64,000 nucleotides of DNA from Burkholderiales bacterium (GCA_016000265.1 JAECRL010000005.1:124001-188000), one strand, 5' to 3'. Shown: positions 8,916-17,020, counted from the first letter of the stretch. A program made the numbers and translations. The notes: generated by a model not told the origin, from the letters alone.

Positions 8916-9049
8916 AATGGCATGCACCTTCGGCGCTTCCCAGCAGCATCCAAAGGTGTAGCTGGCATGCAGCGACTGGGCGTCATGCGCTTTGCAAATG
9001 TCCGAAGAAGCCACACAATCAGCCCGGTGCAAAAAGACAGGAACAGTGG

Positions 9050-11248
9050 ATGTTTGGTTTCGTTCCCGTGACCTTGGCACTGACATGCGCTGCGCCGCGC
9101 GCCTCATCTCCGCGCCAATGGATGCGGGCCGTGGCCTGCATGCTGCTGGGGCAGGCCCTCTCTGTGCCGCTCGCTGTGCAAGCCCAATCACAAGCTCAGG
9201 TGGGCGAGCCTTCTGGCGAAGAAGAAGAGCTGGCCCTCTCGTTCGGTGACAAGGCGACGGTCAGCATTGCCACGGGGGCCCAGCAGCCCTTGCGCCGCGC
9301 GCCTGCCGTGGCCACGGTCATCACCGCCGAAGACATCAAGGCCATGGGTGCCACGGACCTCAACGACGTGATGGAGGCCGTGCCGGGTGTCCACGTCAGC
9401 CGCAGCCCGGTGGCCTACACGCCGCTGTACCTGTTCCGCGGCATCTACAGCGACTACAACGCCCAGACGCTGATGCTCCAGAACGGCGTGCCGATGACGA
9501 CCATGTTCATTGGCAACCGGGGGCTGTTCGGGTACGGCCAGCCGCTGGAGAACGTCGAGCGCATCGAAGTCATCCGCGGTCCGGGGTCGGCCTTGTATGG
9601 CGCAGATGCCTTCTCTGGCGTCATCAACATCATCACCAAGTCCTCTGCCCACATCCAGGGTACCGAAGTGGGCGCGCGTGGCGGCTCCTTCAGCAGCTAC
9701 GGCGCCTGGGTGTTGCACGGAGGCAAGCTGGGGCCGATGGACGTGGCGGCCTATTTTCGGGGGGGGCGCACAGACGGCTTCAAAGAGCCAATCGGCGCAG
9801 ACACCCAGAGCTACATCGACGGCGCGGTGGGGGCGTCGGTCAGTCTGGCACCCGGCGCGGTCAACACGGGCTACAAGGGGCTGGATGGCGGCTTGGACCT
9901 CAGCCACCAGAACGTGCGTTGGCGGCTGGGCTACATGCTGCGCGAGGGCGAGACGGGTGCGGGCGTGGCGCGTGCCCTGGACCCGGTGGGCCGAGGCAAG
10001 AGCGAGCGAATCAACTCCGATGTCTCCTGGCGCGGGATCGAGCTGGCTCGCCATTGGGACCTGGGCTTGAACGCCAGCTACATGCATTACACGCAGCAGA
10101 TCCCTGAGCCGTTGATGCTGTTCCCCCCTGGTGCCTCAGGCGGTGCTTTCCCGAATGGCATGTTTGGTGGCCCCCACACCTGGGAGCGGCAACTGCGCCT
10201 GTCGGCCGTGAGCACCTACACCGGCCTGGACGATCACAACTTGCGGTTTGGCGTGGGTCATGACGACCTGGACCTGTACAAGACGCAGGAGTTCAAGAAC
10301 TTCAACATCGTCGTGGTGAACATCGCGGGCCAGCCGACACCCGTTCCTGTTGTCCGGGGCGACGGCTCGGTGGTGCCGGTGCCGGTTGGAGAATCGTTCC
10401 TCACCCCTCAGCGCCGCAAGGTCGACTACGCCTACGTGCAGGACGAGTGGCGTTTCGCCCGCGACTGGGCGCTGACCGGCGGCATTCGCCACGACCGCTA
10501 TTCCGACAACGGCGACACCACGAACCCGCGCCTGGCCATGGTCTGGGACGCATCGGTGGACCTGACCGCGAAGCTGCTGTACGGCAAAGCTTTTCGCGCG
10601 CCTGCCCTGACCGAGCAATACAGCATCAACAACCCGGTGGCCCAAGGCAACCCCGACCTGAAGCCGGAAACCATCGGCACGTGGGAAGCGGCTTTTGCCT
10701 GGCAGGCACGCCCCGACACCGACGTGAACCTGAGCCTGTTCCGCTACCGCATGAAGGGCATCATCCGCACCACGGACCAAGGCACGGGCGTGAGCTTGTG
10801 GAACAACGCGGGCACCCAGCACGGCAAGGGGATGGAATTGGAGGCCGTCTGGCGAGCGACCAACACGCTGCGCGTGCAAGGGCACTATGCCTGGCAGCGC
10901 TCGGTGGACGAAACCACTGGCCATGACGCCGGCTTCGCCCCGCGCCACCATCTCTTCGGGCGCATGGACTGGAGCGTGGTCAATGGCTGGCAGGTGGGCG
11001 GGCAGGTCAACCGGGTTGCGGGCCGCAAGCGCGCGTTCTGGGACAGCCGCTCCGACATCGCGGACTACACCACCGTGGACCTGACCTTGCGCAGCACGTC
11101 GATCAGCAAGGGCTGGGAGTTCGCTGCGTCGATTCGCAACCTCTTTGAAGCGGACGCGCGCGAACCCACCAGCGCTGCGGATAACATCCCTGGAGACCTG
11201 CCCCTGGCCAGGCGCTCCTTCTTCCTGCAGGCCTCGTACCGCATGTGA
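9050..11248 (+). CDS. TonB-dependent outer-membrane receptor
   Basis: A 732-residue receptor with a signal peptide ending in SVPLAVQAQ, a plug domain (AVATVITAEDIKAMGATDLNDV, then VERIEVIRGPGSALYGADAFSGVINIITK spread over about residues 85-200) and a beta-barrel ending in an aromatic-containing ASYRM. Starts at 8912, 9050 or 9122 are all possible; 9050 has a purine-rich site nine bases upstream and 9122 gives the shortest signal peptide. The barrel lacks obvious haem FRAP/NPNL signatures. It is coupled to the binding-protein gene just upstream, which suggests one uptake or sensing pathway for an unknown ligand. Confidence 0.9.
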   Translation: MFGFVPVTLALTCAAPRASSPRQWMRAVACMLLGQALSVPLAVQAQSQAQVGEPSGEEEELALSFGDKATVSIATGAQQPLRRAPAVATVITAEDIKAMGATDLNDVMEAVPGVHVSRSPVAYTPLYLFRGIYSDYNAQTLMLQNGVPMTTMFIGNRGLFGYGQPLENVERIEVIRGPGSALYGADAFSGVINIITKSSAHIQGTEVGARGGSFSSYGAWVLHGGKLGPMDVAAYFRGGRTDGFKEPIGADTQSYIDGAVGASVSLAPGAVNTGYKGLDGGLDLSHQNVRWRLGYMLREGETGAGVARALDPVGRGKSERINSDVSWRGIELARHWDLGLNASYMHYTQQIPEPLMLFPPGASGGAFPNGMFGGPHTWERQLRLSAVSTYTGLDDHNLRFGVGHDDLDLYKTQEFKNFNIVVVNIAGQPTPVPVVRGDGSVVPVPVGESFLTPQRRKVDYAYVQDEWRFARDWALTGGIRHDRYSDNGDTTNPRLAMVWDASVDLTAKLLYGKAFRAPALTEQYSINNPVAQGNPDLKPETIGTWEAAFAWQARPDTDVNLSLFRYRMKGIIRTTDQGTGVSLWNNAGTQHGKGMELEAVWRATNTLRVQGHYAWQRSVDETTGHDAGFAPRHHLFGRMDWSVVNGWQVGGQVNRVAGRKRAFWDSRSDIADYTTVDLTLRSTSISKGWEFAASIRNLFEADAREPTSAADNIPGDLPLARRSFFLQASYRM

Positions 11249-11252
11249 TGCC

Positions 11253-11462
11253 TCACAGCAGGCTCATGCCCTCATCGACCACGATTTCCTGGCCAACGAT
11301 GTGAGGCGCATCGTCACTGGCCAGGAACAAGGCGGTGTGCGCCACCTCGTCGGGCATGCCGAACTTGTTCCACACGGGCGTGGCGATGGGGCCAGTGCTG
11401 ATGGCGTTGCCACAGGGGTGCGCGGGTCCACTTGACTCGGGAGCGTTCAGGCGTGGTCCCAC
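11253..11462 (-). pseudogene. Truncated short-chain dehydrogenase (C-terminal piece only)
   Basis: The last 50 or so codons read NAISTGPIATPVW...EVAHTALFLASDD...GQEIVVDEGMSLL, the standard C-terminal third of an SDR: the post-active-site loop, the dimer helix and the final GQxIxVDGG strand. The Rossmann GxxxGxG and the YxxxK catalytic motif are absent, and sequence upstream of about 11405 is unrelated. About 190 N-terminal residues are missing, so it is a remnant. It lies at the distal end of the LysR-linked minus-strand cluster, 5 bp from the TonB receptor stop. Confidence 0.85.
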
Positions 11463-11492
11463 CTGATCGCAGGGAGGGGCGTGTGATGGATT

Positions 11493-12151
11493 TCACGGAT
11501 GGTGCGCACCAAACCATTCGGCGTCGATGGCGCCGAGCATCTCTTCGGGCGTGAGTTGCTGCGTCATGCGGCCGCGAAGCACCTGACGGTGTTCGAACGA
11601 ACGCGCCCCGCGCGCCATCACCTTGGCCTTGAATGCCGCGATCTGGTCTGCGCCCAGGTTGCTGTTGAAGGTGTTGAACAGCACCACGTGTTGGCCATCA
11701 AAGCGGTTGTGTTCGACGAAGGCCCAGATCGGTGGCGCGGGGCTGTAGAACCAGATCGGTGAGCCCAGCCAGACCGTGTCGAAAGGCTTGAGGTCCAGCT
11801 GGCGCGGCTTGATCTCGGGCAGGGTTGCTGGATCGGTTCGGCGCGCATTGGCAGCGAACGCCGAGCGGGCCAGCCCGCCCAGGCCTAGCTCGTACTCGGG
11901 CACTTGCAGCGGGTAGAGCGCCGCGCCCAGCCGCTTGGCAACGTGGCGCGCCGCCAGCCCGGTGTTGCCCGAACGCGAGAAGTAAACCACCGCGACCCGG
12001 CCGAGGCATGGGGCGCCATGCCCGCCACCGCCTGGGCCTGCCGGTTTTCGATGAAGGTCACACCAAGGACGAAGCCCAGCGCCGCCAGCAGGGCCACGGC
12101 CAGCAGCACCAGCACGCCTTGAAGGGCCGTCATGTGTTTCAGCAAGTCCAT
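11493..12151 (-). pseudogene. Membrane-anchored flavodoxin, split by one frameshift
   Basis: Two frames must be joined. The first gives an N-terminal anchor (MDLLKHMTALQGVLVLLAVA... about 35 residues) and runs out of frame near 12010. The second gives a flavodoxin with the FMN-phosphate loop VVYFSRSGNT, the WLGSPIWFYSPAP loop and the FNTFNSN segment. One extra C in the four-C run at 12010-12013 (minus strand) would restore a single protein of about 219 residues. It is either a real one-base deletion or a homopolymer error. The role would be FMN-dependent reduction at the membrane; the neighbours are NmrA-like and hydrolase genes. Confidence 0.75.
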
Positions 12152-12165
12152 GTGGGTGGCTCCGC

Positions 12166-12804
12166 TCACATGAAGTAGGGCTTGTCAGCGTCGGTGCCGG
12201 GCTTGTTCACGCCCAGGTTGCCGCCGATGTGCAGATCGGGCTTGGCGATGACTTGCAGGATCACGTCCGCCACGCTCTTTCTTGACACCACCGTGCCTTT
12301 GAACGGCTGGCCTTTGGCAGTGAGCTCGTGGTCAACCTCATCCTCGTCCGTCAGCCAGGCTGGGCGCAAGATGGTGTAGGCCAGCCCCGAAGCCTCAATG
12401 GCATCGGCCGCGCGGCGGAAGGGTTTGAGGTCTTCGCCGATGGTGGCGTTGTTCCACTCACCGAACTGGCCTGGCACCTCGTCGTAGATGCCCAGCGCCA
12501 GGACGAAGACCAGCCGCTGCACACCCTCGGCCTGCATGGCCGCGATCACAGCCTGAGCCTGCTTGTCCAGGTCTTCGCCCGTGAGGTTGGCGTAGACGAT
12601 GTCCTGGCCCGCCACCGCTTGCCGCAGCAGCTTCTTGTCCAGCACGTTGCCGATGACGACCCGGGCGTTGGCCGGCTCGCTGCCGGTCAGCTTCTTGGGG
12701 TCGCGCAGCAGCAAGGTCTGCTGAACGCCTGGTTCATGGGCCAGCGCATCGACCACCCAGCGGGCGATCTGTCCGCTGGCCCCGAGGATGAGGACGTTCT
12801 TCAC
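12166..12804 (-). CDS. NmrA/SDR-like NAD(P)-binding oxidoreductase
   Basis: A 212-residue atypical SDR: the NAD(P)-binding loop LGASGQIARWVVDAL begins at residue 7, the segment YANLTGE and the sugar-isomerase-like AYTILRPAWLTDE near residue 145 are typical of NmrA/HSCARG-like proteins. No classical YxxxK motif is seen, so catalysis or only NADPH sensing are both possible. Its start overlaps the upstream hydrolase stop by four bases (ATGA), showing translational coupling, and the flavodoxin follows. It probably belongs to the cluster controlled by the LysR gene at 14838. Confidence 0.85.
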   Translation of the reverse strand: MKNVLILGASGQIARWVVDALAHEPGVQQTLLLRDPKKLTGSEPANARVVIGNVLDKKLLRQAVAGQDIVYANLTGEDLDKQAQAVIAAMQAEGVQRLVFVLALGIYDEVPGQFGEWNNATIGEDLKPFRRAADAIEASGLAYTILRPAWLTDEDEVDHELTAKGQPFKGTVVSRKSVADVILQVIAKPDLHIGGNLGVNKPGTDADKPYFM

Positions 12805-13724
12805 AGCTTTTCCTTGAAAAAGGGCACGACCTTCGACAGGGCGAATGCCACCGGCTCGGGCTGGTCGTACAGGTCGTAGTGAGACCAGCCTTCGGCCACG
12901 ACGAGGTGCTTGTCCTTCGAAGCGGCGCGGCCATGGATCTCCATGCCGTCGCGGTAGGCGCCGAAGCCGCCGGGCTTGTCGCCGATGACCACCATCATGG
13001 GCTGCGTCAACAGCGTCTCGGCGAAGGCGAAGGCATCCCAGGCGATGTTGGTGGCCGCGTGCGAGAACAACATCCGGGTGCCCGAGTTCGCATTCGGTTG
13101 GCGGTTGCGGTAGTAGTCGGTGGCCTCCAGCACGTCGATGTCGTTGATGCCGGCGGCCTGGCCTGCCGTCACGCTCTCGGGCAGGAAGATGTCGACGCGC
13201 GGCTCGGCGCCAGCGTTCTCGGCCGTGCGCTGTGCGGCCATCGCTTCCAGCGTGCCGACCGGGTTGAAGCCGCTGAAGCCCTCGCGAAACAGCCGACCGA
13301 AGTTGACACCGGTGATGCTGACCAGGGCCTTGATCCGCTTGTCGATGATGGCCGTCTTGATCGAATAGCCGCCGCCCCCGCAGATGCCGAGGATGCCGAT
13401 CCGATCAGAGTCAACGTAGGGCAAGCGCTGCAGCTGGTCGATCACGTCGCGGTAGTCGCGAACGCGCTGTTCGGCATCCTCCAGCCAGCGGGGCGAGCCG
13501 CCACTGCCGCCTTGGAAGCTGGCATCGGGCACGATGACGACGAAGCCGGCTTCGGCCAGGGCCGCGCCATAGACGTTGCCCGCCGTTTGCTCCTTGCAGC
13601 TGCCGATGGGGTGGTTGGACACGATGGCCGGGTAGCGGCGAGCCGCATCGAAGCCTGGCGGGAAGTGGATGTTGGCGGCGATGTCCCAGCTCATGCCGGG
13701 GTTGCGGATGCTGACGGTTTCCAT
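12801..13724 (-). CDS. Alpha/beta hydrolase with Cys nucleophile elbow (copy 2)
   Basis: A 307-residue alpha/beta hydrolase of the YcjY/dienelactone-hydrolase-like group. The nucleophile elbow reads GICGGGGYS, so the nucleophile position is Cys rather than Ser, as in dienelactone hydrolases. The acid is likely the Asp of VVIGDK, and the base His lies in EGWSHYDLYD near residue 285. The start at 13724 gives the family N terminus METVSIRNPGM; a longer upstream frame is unrelated. It is the same length as, and plainly paralogous to, the hydrolase just upstream (13790-14713). Substrate unknown. Confidence 0.88.
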   Translation of the reverse strand: METVSIRNPGMSWDIAANIHFPPGFDAARRYPAIVSNHPIGSCKEQTAGNVYGAALAEAGFVVIVPDASFQGGSGGSPRWLEDAEQRVRDYRDVIDQLQRLPYVDSDRIGILGICGGGGYSIKTAIIDKRIKALVSITGVNFGRLFREGFSGFNPVGTLEAMAAQRTAENAGAEPRVDIFLPESVTAGQAAGINDIDVLEATDYYRNRQPNANSGTRMLFSHAATNIAWDAFAFAETLLTQPMMVVIGDKPGGFGAYRDGMEIHGRAASKDKHLVVAEGWSHYDLYDQPEPVAFALSKVVPFFKEKL

Positions 13725-13789
13725 GGTGAATCTCCTGATGAGATGGGCAATGAGAAGGGCGATGGGTGCCAGGGCTTGGAGGCGGCGTC

Positions 13790-14713
13790 TCAGCCAGCCA
13801 GCTTGGCGCGGAAGAACGGTGCGAGCTTCGACACCGCCTCGTTCACGTATTGCGGCACGTCGTACAGCGACATGTGGTTGGCGCCTTCGACGATGTGCAG
13901 CGCCTTGTCCTGGCTGGCGGCGCGGGCCAGCAGGTCTTCGCTCATCCACTTGCTGCCCGCCACGCTGCCGGCCACGGCCAGGATGGGCTGCGTCAGGAAG
14001 GCTTCGGCCAGGTGGTAGGCGTCGTACGTGATGATCTGGTTCAGGTTGCGGGCCAGTGCAAAGCCAGGGGCGCGGGGGTGCTCGGCGCGGGGCGTGTGGT
14101 AGTACTCCCAGGCCTCGGCCAGCTCGGCGTTGGACGCGTCTTCTTTCTTGAGCGGGGCCAGCGGGATGGTGGCAAAGCCGCGCTCGCCGGCATCGGCGGT
14201 GCGGGCACTCGAGCCGAAGTCCAGGTAACCCACGGCGTCGGCGTCCTTGACGTTGTTCTCCCAGCCATTGCGGAACATCTGGCCGATGTTCACCGCGCTC
14301 ACCATGCCCAGCGCCTTGATGCGGCGGTCGTTGATGGCGGCGTTGGCGCTGTAGCCGGCACCGGCGCAGATGCCCATGGCGCCGATCTGGTTGGCGTTCA
14401 CGTAGGGCAGGGTGATCAGGTGCTCGACGACGGCGCTGACGTCTTCGGTGCTGACGTGGGGGTTCTCAAGTTGGCGGGGCTCGCCGGTGCTGGCGCCTTG
14501 GTAAGAGCGATCGAAAGCGATGGCGACCAGGCCGTGCTCGGCGAGCTTGCTGGCGTACAGGCCAGCGGTTTGCTCCTTGACGCCGCCGCCCGGGTGGGAC
14601 ACGACCACTGCGGGGTACTTGCGAGCGGCGTCGAAATCGGCCGGGAAGTAGAGGGTGGCGGCCATGGTGATGCCGTTGCCGTTGAGGTTCTTGAAGGTGA
14701 CGTTGGTGGACAT
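13790..14713 (-). CDS. Alpha/beta hydrolase with Cys nucleophile elbow (copy 1)
   Basis: A 307-residue paralogue of the next gene downstream: the strand order, KEQTAG segment, LPYVN/D block, elbow GICAGAGYS and terminal His in EGANHMSLYD all align. The Cys at the elbow is again unusual for a lipase and points to the dienelactone-hydrolase-like family. The start at 14713 gives MSTNVTFKNL. It is the first gene of the minus-strand cluster and lies 124 bp from the divergent LysR gene, the expected arrangement for LysR control. The cluster context (NADPH-binding protein, flavodoxin, SDR remnant) suggests processing of a reactive small molecule, but this is inference. Confidence 0.88.
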   Translation of the reverse strand: MSTNVTFKNLNGNGITMAATLYFPADFDAARKYPAVVVSHPGGGVKEQTAGLYASKLAEHGLVAIAFDRSYQGASTGEPRQLENPHVSTEDVSAVVEHLITLPYVNANQIGAMGICAGAGYSANAAINDRRIKALGMVSAVNIGQMFRNGWENNVKDADAVGYLDFGSSARTADAGERGFATIPLAPLKKEDASNAELAEAWEYYHTPRAEHPRAPGFALARNLNQIITYDAYHLAEAFLTQPILAVAGSVAGSKWMSEDLLARAASQDKALHIVEGANHMSLYDVPQYVNEAVSKLAPFFRAKLAG

Positions 14714-14837
14714 GGGGTTCGCTCCGGTGGGTGGTGAGTTCGCCGCTGAATGTTTGCGACATGGGTGCATCGTAGGAATTTGATTGGCATAGATAAATGG
14801 CCTCCCGGAGACATGACTGGTTAGTTAAACTGAACAA

Positions 14838-15767
14838 ATGCCCATCGAACCCTCCCTGCTTGCCTCTCTGACCTGGTTCGCGCACATCGCCCGTCACCGC
14901 AGCTTCACCAAGGCCGCCGACGAGATGGAGGTCACGCGTGCGGCGCTGTCTCAGCACCTCAAGGGGCTGGAAGAGCGCCTGAACGTGCGCCTGCTCAACC
15001 GCACGACCCGCGACATGTCCTTGACCGACGAAGGGCAGCGCCTGCTGGACGTGCTGCAGCCCGCGCTCTCGGCCATCGAGCGGGCTGTGAGCGAGTTGAG
15101 CGAGCGGCACGACGAGCCCTCAGGGCTGATCCGCCTGAACTCGTCGCGCATCGCCGCGCGGCTGCTGATCGAGCCGCACCTGGGCGAGTTCCTGTCGCGC
15201 CACCCGAAGGTGCGGCTGGAGCTGGTGCTGAACGACGGCTTGTCGAACATCGTGGCCGACGGCATGGACGCCGGCCTGCGCCTGGGCGAAAGCCTGGACG
15301 AACACATGGTGGCGGTGCCCGTGACGCCGCCGATCGAAATGGCGGTGGTGGGCTCGCCGGCGTACTTTGCCCAGCACGGGCTGCCCGAGACCCCGGCCGA
15401 CCTGATGCGCCACAACTGCCTGGCCTACCGCTTCACCTCCAGCGGCACGATCGACCGCTGGTCGTTCACCTCGCCCGACGCCGAGGGGCGCACCGTGGTG
15501 GTCGAGCCCAAAGGCAGCGCCGTGTTCAACGACGACGAGAACATGCTGAATGCGGCGCTGCAAGGCGTGGGGGTGATCAAGTACCTGGACATCTGCGTGC
15601 GCCAGCACCTGGCAGAGGGCCGGCTGGTGCGGGTGCTGGCGCCATGGTGCCGGCCGTTTCCGGGGTTTTATCTGTACGTGCCATCCAGGGCGCAGCTGCC
15701 GGCCAAGATCCGGGCGTTGATGGATTTTTTGATCGAGCAGCGTGGGGTGCTGGGGCGCGGCGGGTGA
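14838..15767 (+). CDS. LysR-family transcriptional regulator
   Basis: A 309-residue LTTR: winged helix (FAHIARHRSFTKAADEMEVTRAALSQHLKGLEE, about residues 14-46 in two parts) and a periplasmic-binding-like effector domain ending in FPGFYLYVPSR. It diverges from the hydrolase cluster, which it probably activates in response to an inducer. The 124-bp gap includes an ATTT...AAAT inverted pair around 14777-14797 resembling a T-N11-A box. The family best resembles CrgA-type regulators that control oxidoreductases. Confidence 0.9.
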   Translation: MPIEPSLLASLTWFAHIARHRSFTKAADEMEVTRAALSQHLKGLEERLNVRLLNRTTRDMSLTDEGQRLLDVLQPALSAIERAVSELSERHDEPSGLIRLNSSRIAARLLIEPHLGEFLSRHPKVRLELVLNDGLSNIVADGMDAGLRLGESLDEHMVAVPVTPPIEMAVVGSPAYFAQHGLPETPADLMRHNCLAYRFTSSGTIDRWSFTSPDAEGRTVVVEPKGSAVFNDDENMLNAALQGVGVIKYLDICVRQHLAEGRLVRVLAPWCRPFPGFYLYVPSRAQLPAKIRALMDFLIEQRGVLGRGG

Positions 15768-15808
15768 GGCGGCTTGGTGGGCGTTGCGCAGAGGGATGAA
15801 CCGAGGGC

Positions 15809-16077
15809 TCAACCACGGCGTTTTTGAATCGCTGCCAAGGCCTGGTCGGCGTCTTGGGTGCGCCCCGCGACGATGTCGTCCAGGCCTTTGGGGCATCGTC
15901 GATCAGCAGCAGGTGGATGCGCTCGCGTTCCAGCCGGTCTGCGTCGATCAAGGCCACATGGCTTTCACCGTTCTTGGTGATGATCTTTTCGCCATCGGCC
16001 TGCGCTTGGTCCGGCACTTCAGAAAGGTTGGCGCTCGCCTGGGTCAAAGGCACGACGTCGCGGGCTGAGATCGACAT
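15809..16077 (-). pseudogene. Phd/YefM-type antitoxin, frameshifted, no toxin partner
   Basis: The first frame reads MSISARDVVPLTQASANLSE...KIITKNGESHVALIDADRLERERIHLLLIDDA, the DNA-binding half of a Phd/YefM antitoxin. A second frame then continues GLDDIVAGRTQDADQALAAI and stops after KRRG. One extra C in the four-C run at 15890-15893 would join the frames into a protein of about 89 residues. The start is taken at 16077. Only 41 bp separate its end from the LysR gene stop, so no RelE/ParE toxin follows: it is an orphan. A one-base deletion or a sequencing error are both possible. Confidence 0.75.
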
Positions 16078-16306
16078 GATCGGGGCCTTGGGGTTGCAGA
16101 GCTCTGTGCAGTCTAGGTTCAGTGTGTGGGGCTCGGTCAATTGAAGAGTTTTTTAGCTTGCCGCCCAAGAATGAAAGCGGGCTTTCATCGAGGCGGCGGG
16201 CACGCAGGCCGATGCGGGGGCGACGAACCGGTTGCCTGCTGACCTCAGCCACGGCCCGACCGAGATGGGCGAGGGCGATGACGAGTGGTTCCGACGCATC
16301 CGCACC

Positions 16307-16560
16307 ATGACCGACCTCATTCGCTACACCACCGAAGACGGCCGCAGCCAGATCAAGCTGCGGGCGAAAGACCAGACGGTCTGGCTGACTCAGCGCGAAA
16401 CGGCCCAGCAGTTTGACGTGAGCACGGACAACGTTGGGCGGCACCTCAAGAACATCTTTGCGGACAGGGAACTGGATGCGGTTTCAGTTACCGAGGAATC
16501 CTCGGTAATTGCCACCTACGGCAAGAACTACCTGACCAAGCGCTACAACCTCGACGCCGC
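16307..16560 (+). pseudogene. RhuM-family gene, truncated after about 85 codons
   Basis: The frame reads LIRYTTEDGRSQIKLRAK...QTVWLTQRETAQQFDVSTDNVGRHLKNIF...YGKNYLTKRYNLDA, the N-terminal part of the RhuM 'virulence' family, which usually runs to about 330 residues. Similarity ends at about 16560, exactly where a GC-rich repeat cluster begins; the open frame continues to 16963 but encodes only repeat-derived residues. RhuM genes are common in genomic islands, phage-like and defence regions and have no settled biochemical role. This copy is presumably non-functional. Confidence 0.8.
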
Positions 16561-16590
16561 GCGTGGGGCTGGGAACTCGGCGCGCGACAC

Positions 16591-16637
16591 AAAAAGCTCG
16601 GCTCATGCCCCTATTTGGGGCGTGCGCCGAGCTTTTT
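16591..16637. repeat. Large nested hairpin, terminator-like on both strands
   Basis: AAAAAGCTCGGC (16591-16602) pairs perfectly with GCCGAGCTTTTT (16626-16637), and inside the loop GCCCC (16607-16611) pairs with GGGGC (16617-16621). The A-run before and T-run after the 12-bp stem give intrinsic-terminator geometry in both directions. It lies directly downstream of the truncated RhuM frame. Confidence 0.75.
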
Positions 16638-16735
16638 CAGTGGGCGTTGACTCATTTCACGACAAACGCCGAGCTTTGAGCTCGGCGTGCGGCCCTGGGA
16701 GCTCGGCTCGCGAACCCATTTGGGGCGTGCGCCGA
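16595..16735. repeat. Two direct copies of a 36-bp AGCTCGGC element, 105 bp apart
   Basis: Copy 1 (16595-16630) and copy 2 (16700-16735) share AGCTCGGCTC at the left and TTTGGGGCGTGCGCCGA at the right, differing only in the nine central bases. Copy 1 keeps hairpin pairing while copy 2 has partly lost it. A third motif, AAAAAGCTCGGC, recurs at 16738-16749. The pattern is like a REP or small miniature-element cluster. Confidence 0.75.
16666..16688. repeat. Short perfect hairpin of the same repeat family
   Basis: ACGCCGAGCT (16666-16675) is followed by a three-base loop and its exact complement AGCTCGGCGT (16679-16688). The arm carries the same GCCGAGC core as the neighbouring elements, so it belongs to the same repeat cluster. 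Confidence 0.75.
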
Positions 16736-16782
16736 CCAAAAAGCTCGGCGCGTGAGTGCGTGAGCGTGGCGCGCGCCCCTTT

Positions 16783-17020
16783 TCAGGGCCTGAGCCACTC
16801 CCAACTGTCGGCGAGGATGCGGGCGCGGCGGTGGCCCGAGGCGCTGAGCGCCAGCCAGTCGATCTCGGTGACCTGGGCTGAGAGGATGGCGAGGTGGTGC
16901 CGCTCGGCCAGGGGCCGATGCGGGCTCGGCGGGTGGCGCGACACGGGGGCGTGGGAGAGGTGATGCCAGATCTGGTGGTGGATGTCGGTGGGGACGTGGG
17001 GTGTGCGCTCGGGCGTGCTC
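16783..17020 (-). pseudogene. Faint C-terminal relic, possibly flavin split-barrel protein
   Basis: A minus-strand frame of about 78 codons ends LAILSAQVTEIDWLALSASG...HRRARILADSWEWLRP and a stop at 16783. The EIDWLALxxxxHRRA...WL.P ending resembles the C terminus of pyridoxamine-phosphate-oxidase-like FMN split-barrel proteins. There is no start codon with family-like sequence upstream, and the frame is closed by a stop near 17028. The assignment is weak; it may be chance coding-like sequence. Confidence 0.35.

Noticed and set aside
16590..16750. CRISPR array
   Set aside because: There are only two 36-bp copies, the repeats fold as large hairpins, there are no unique spacers of constant length and no cas genes.
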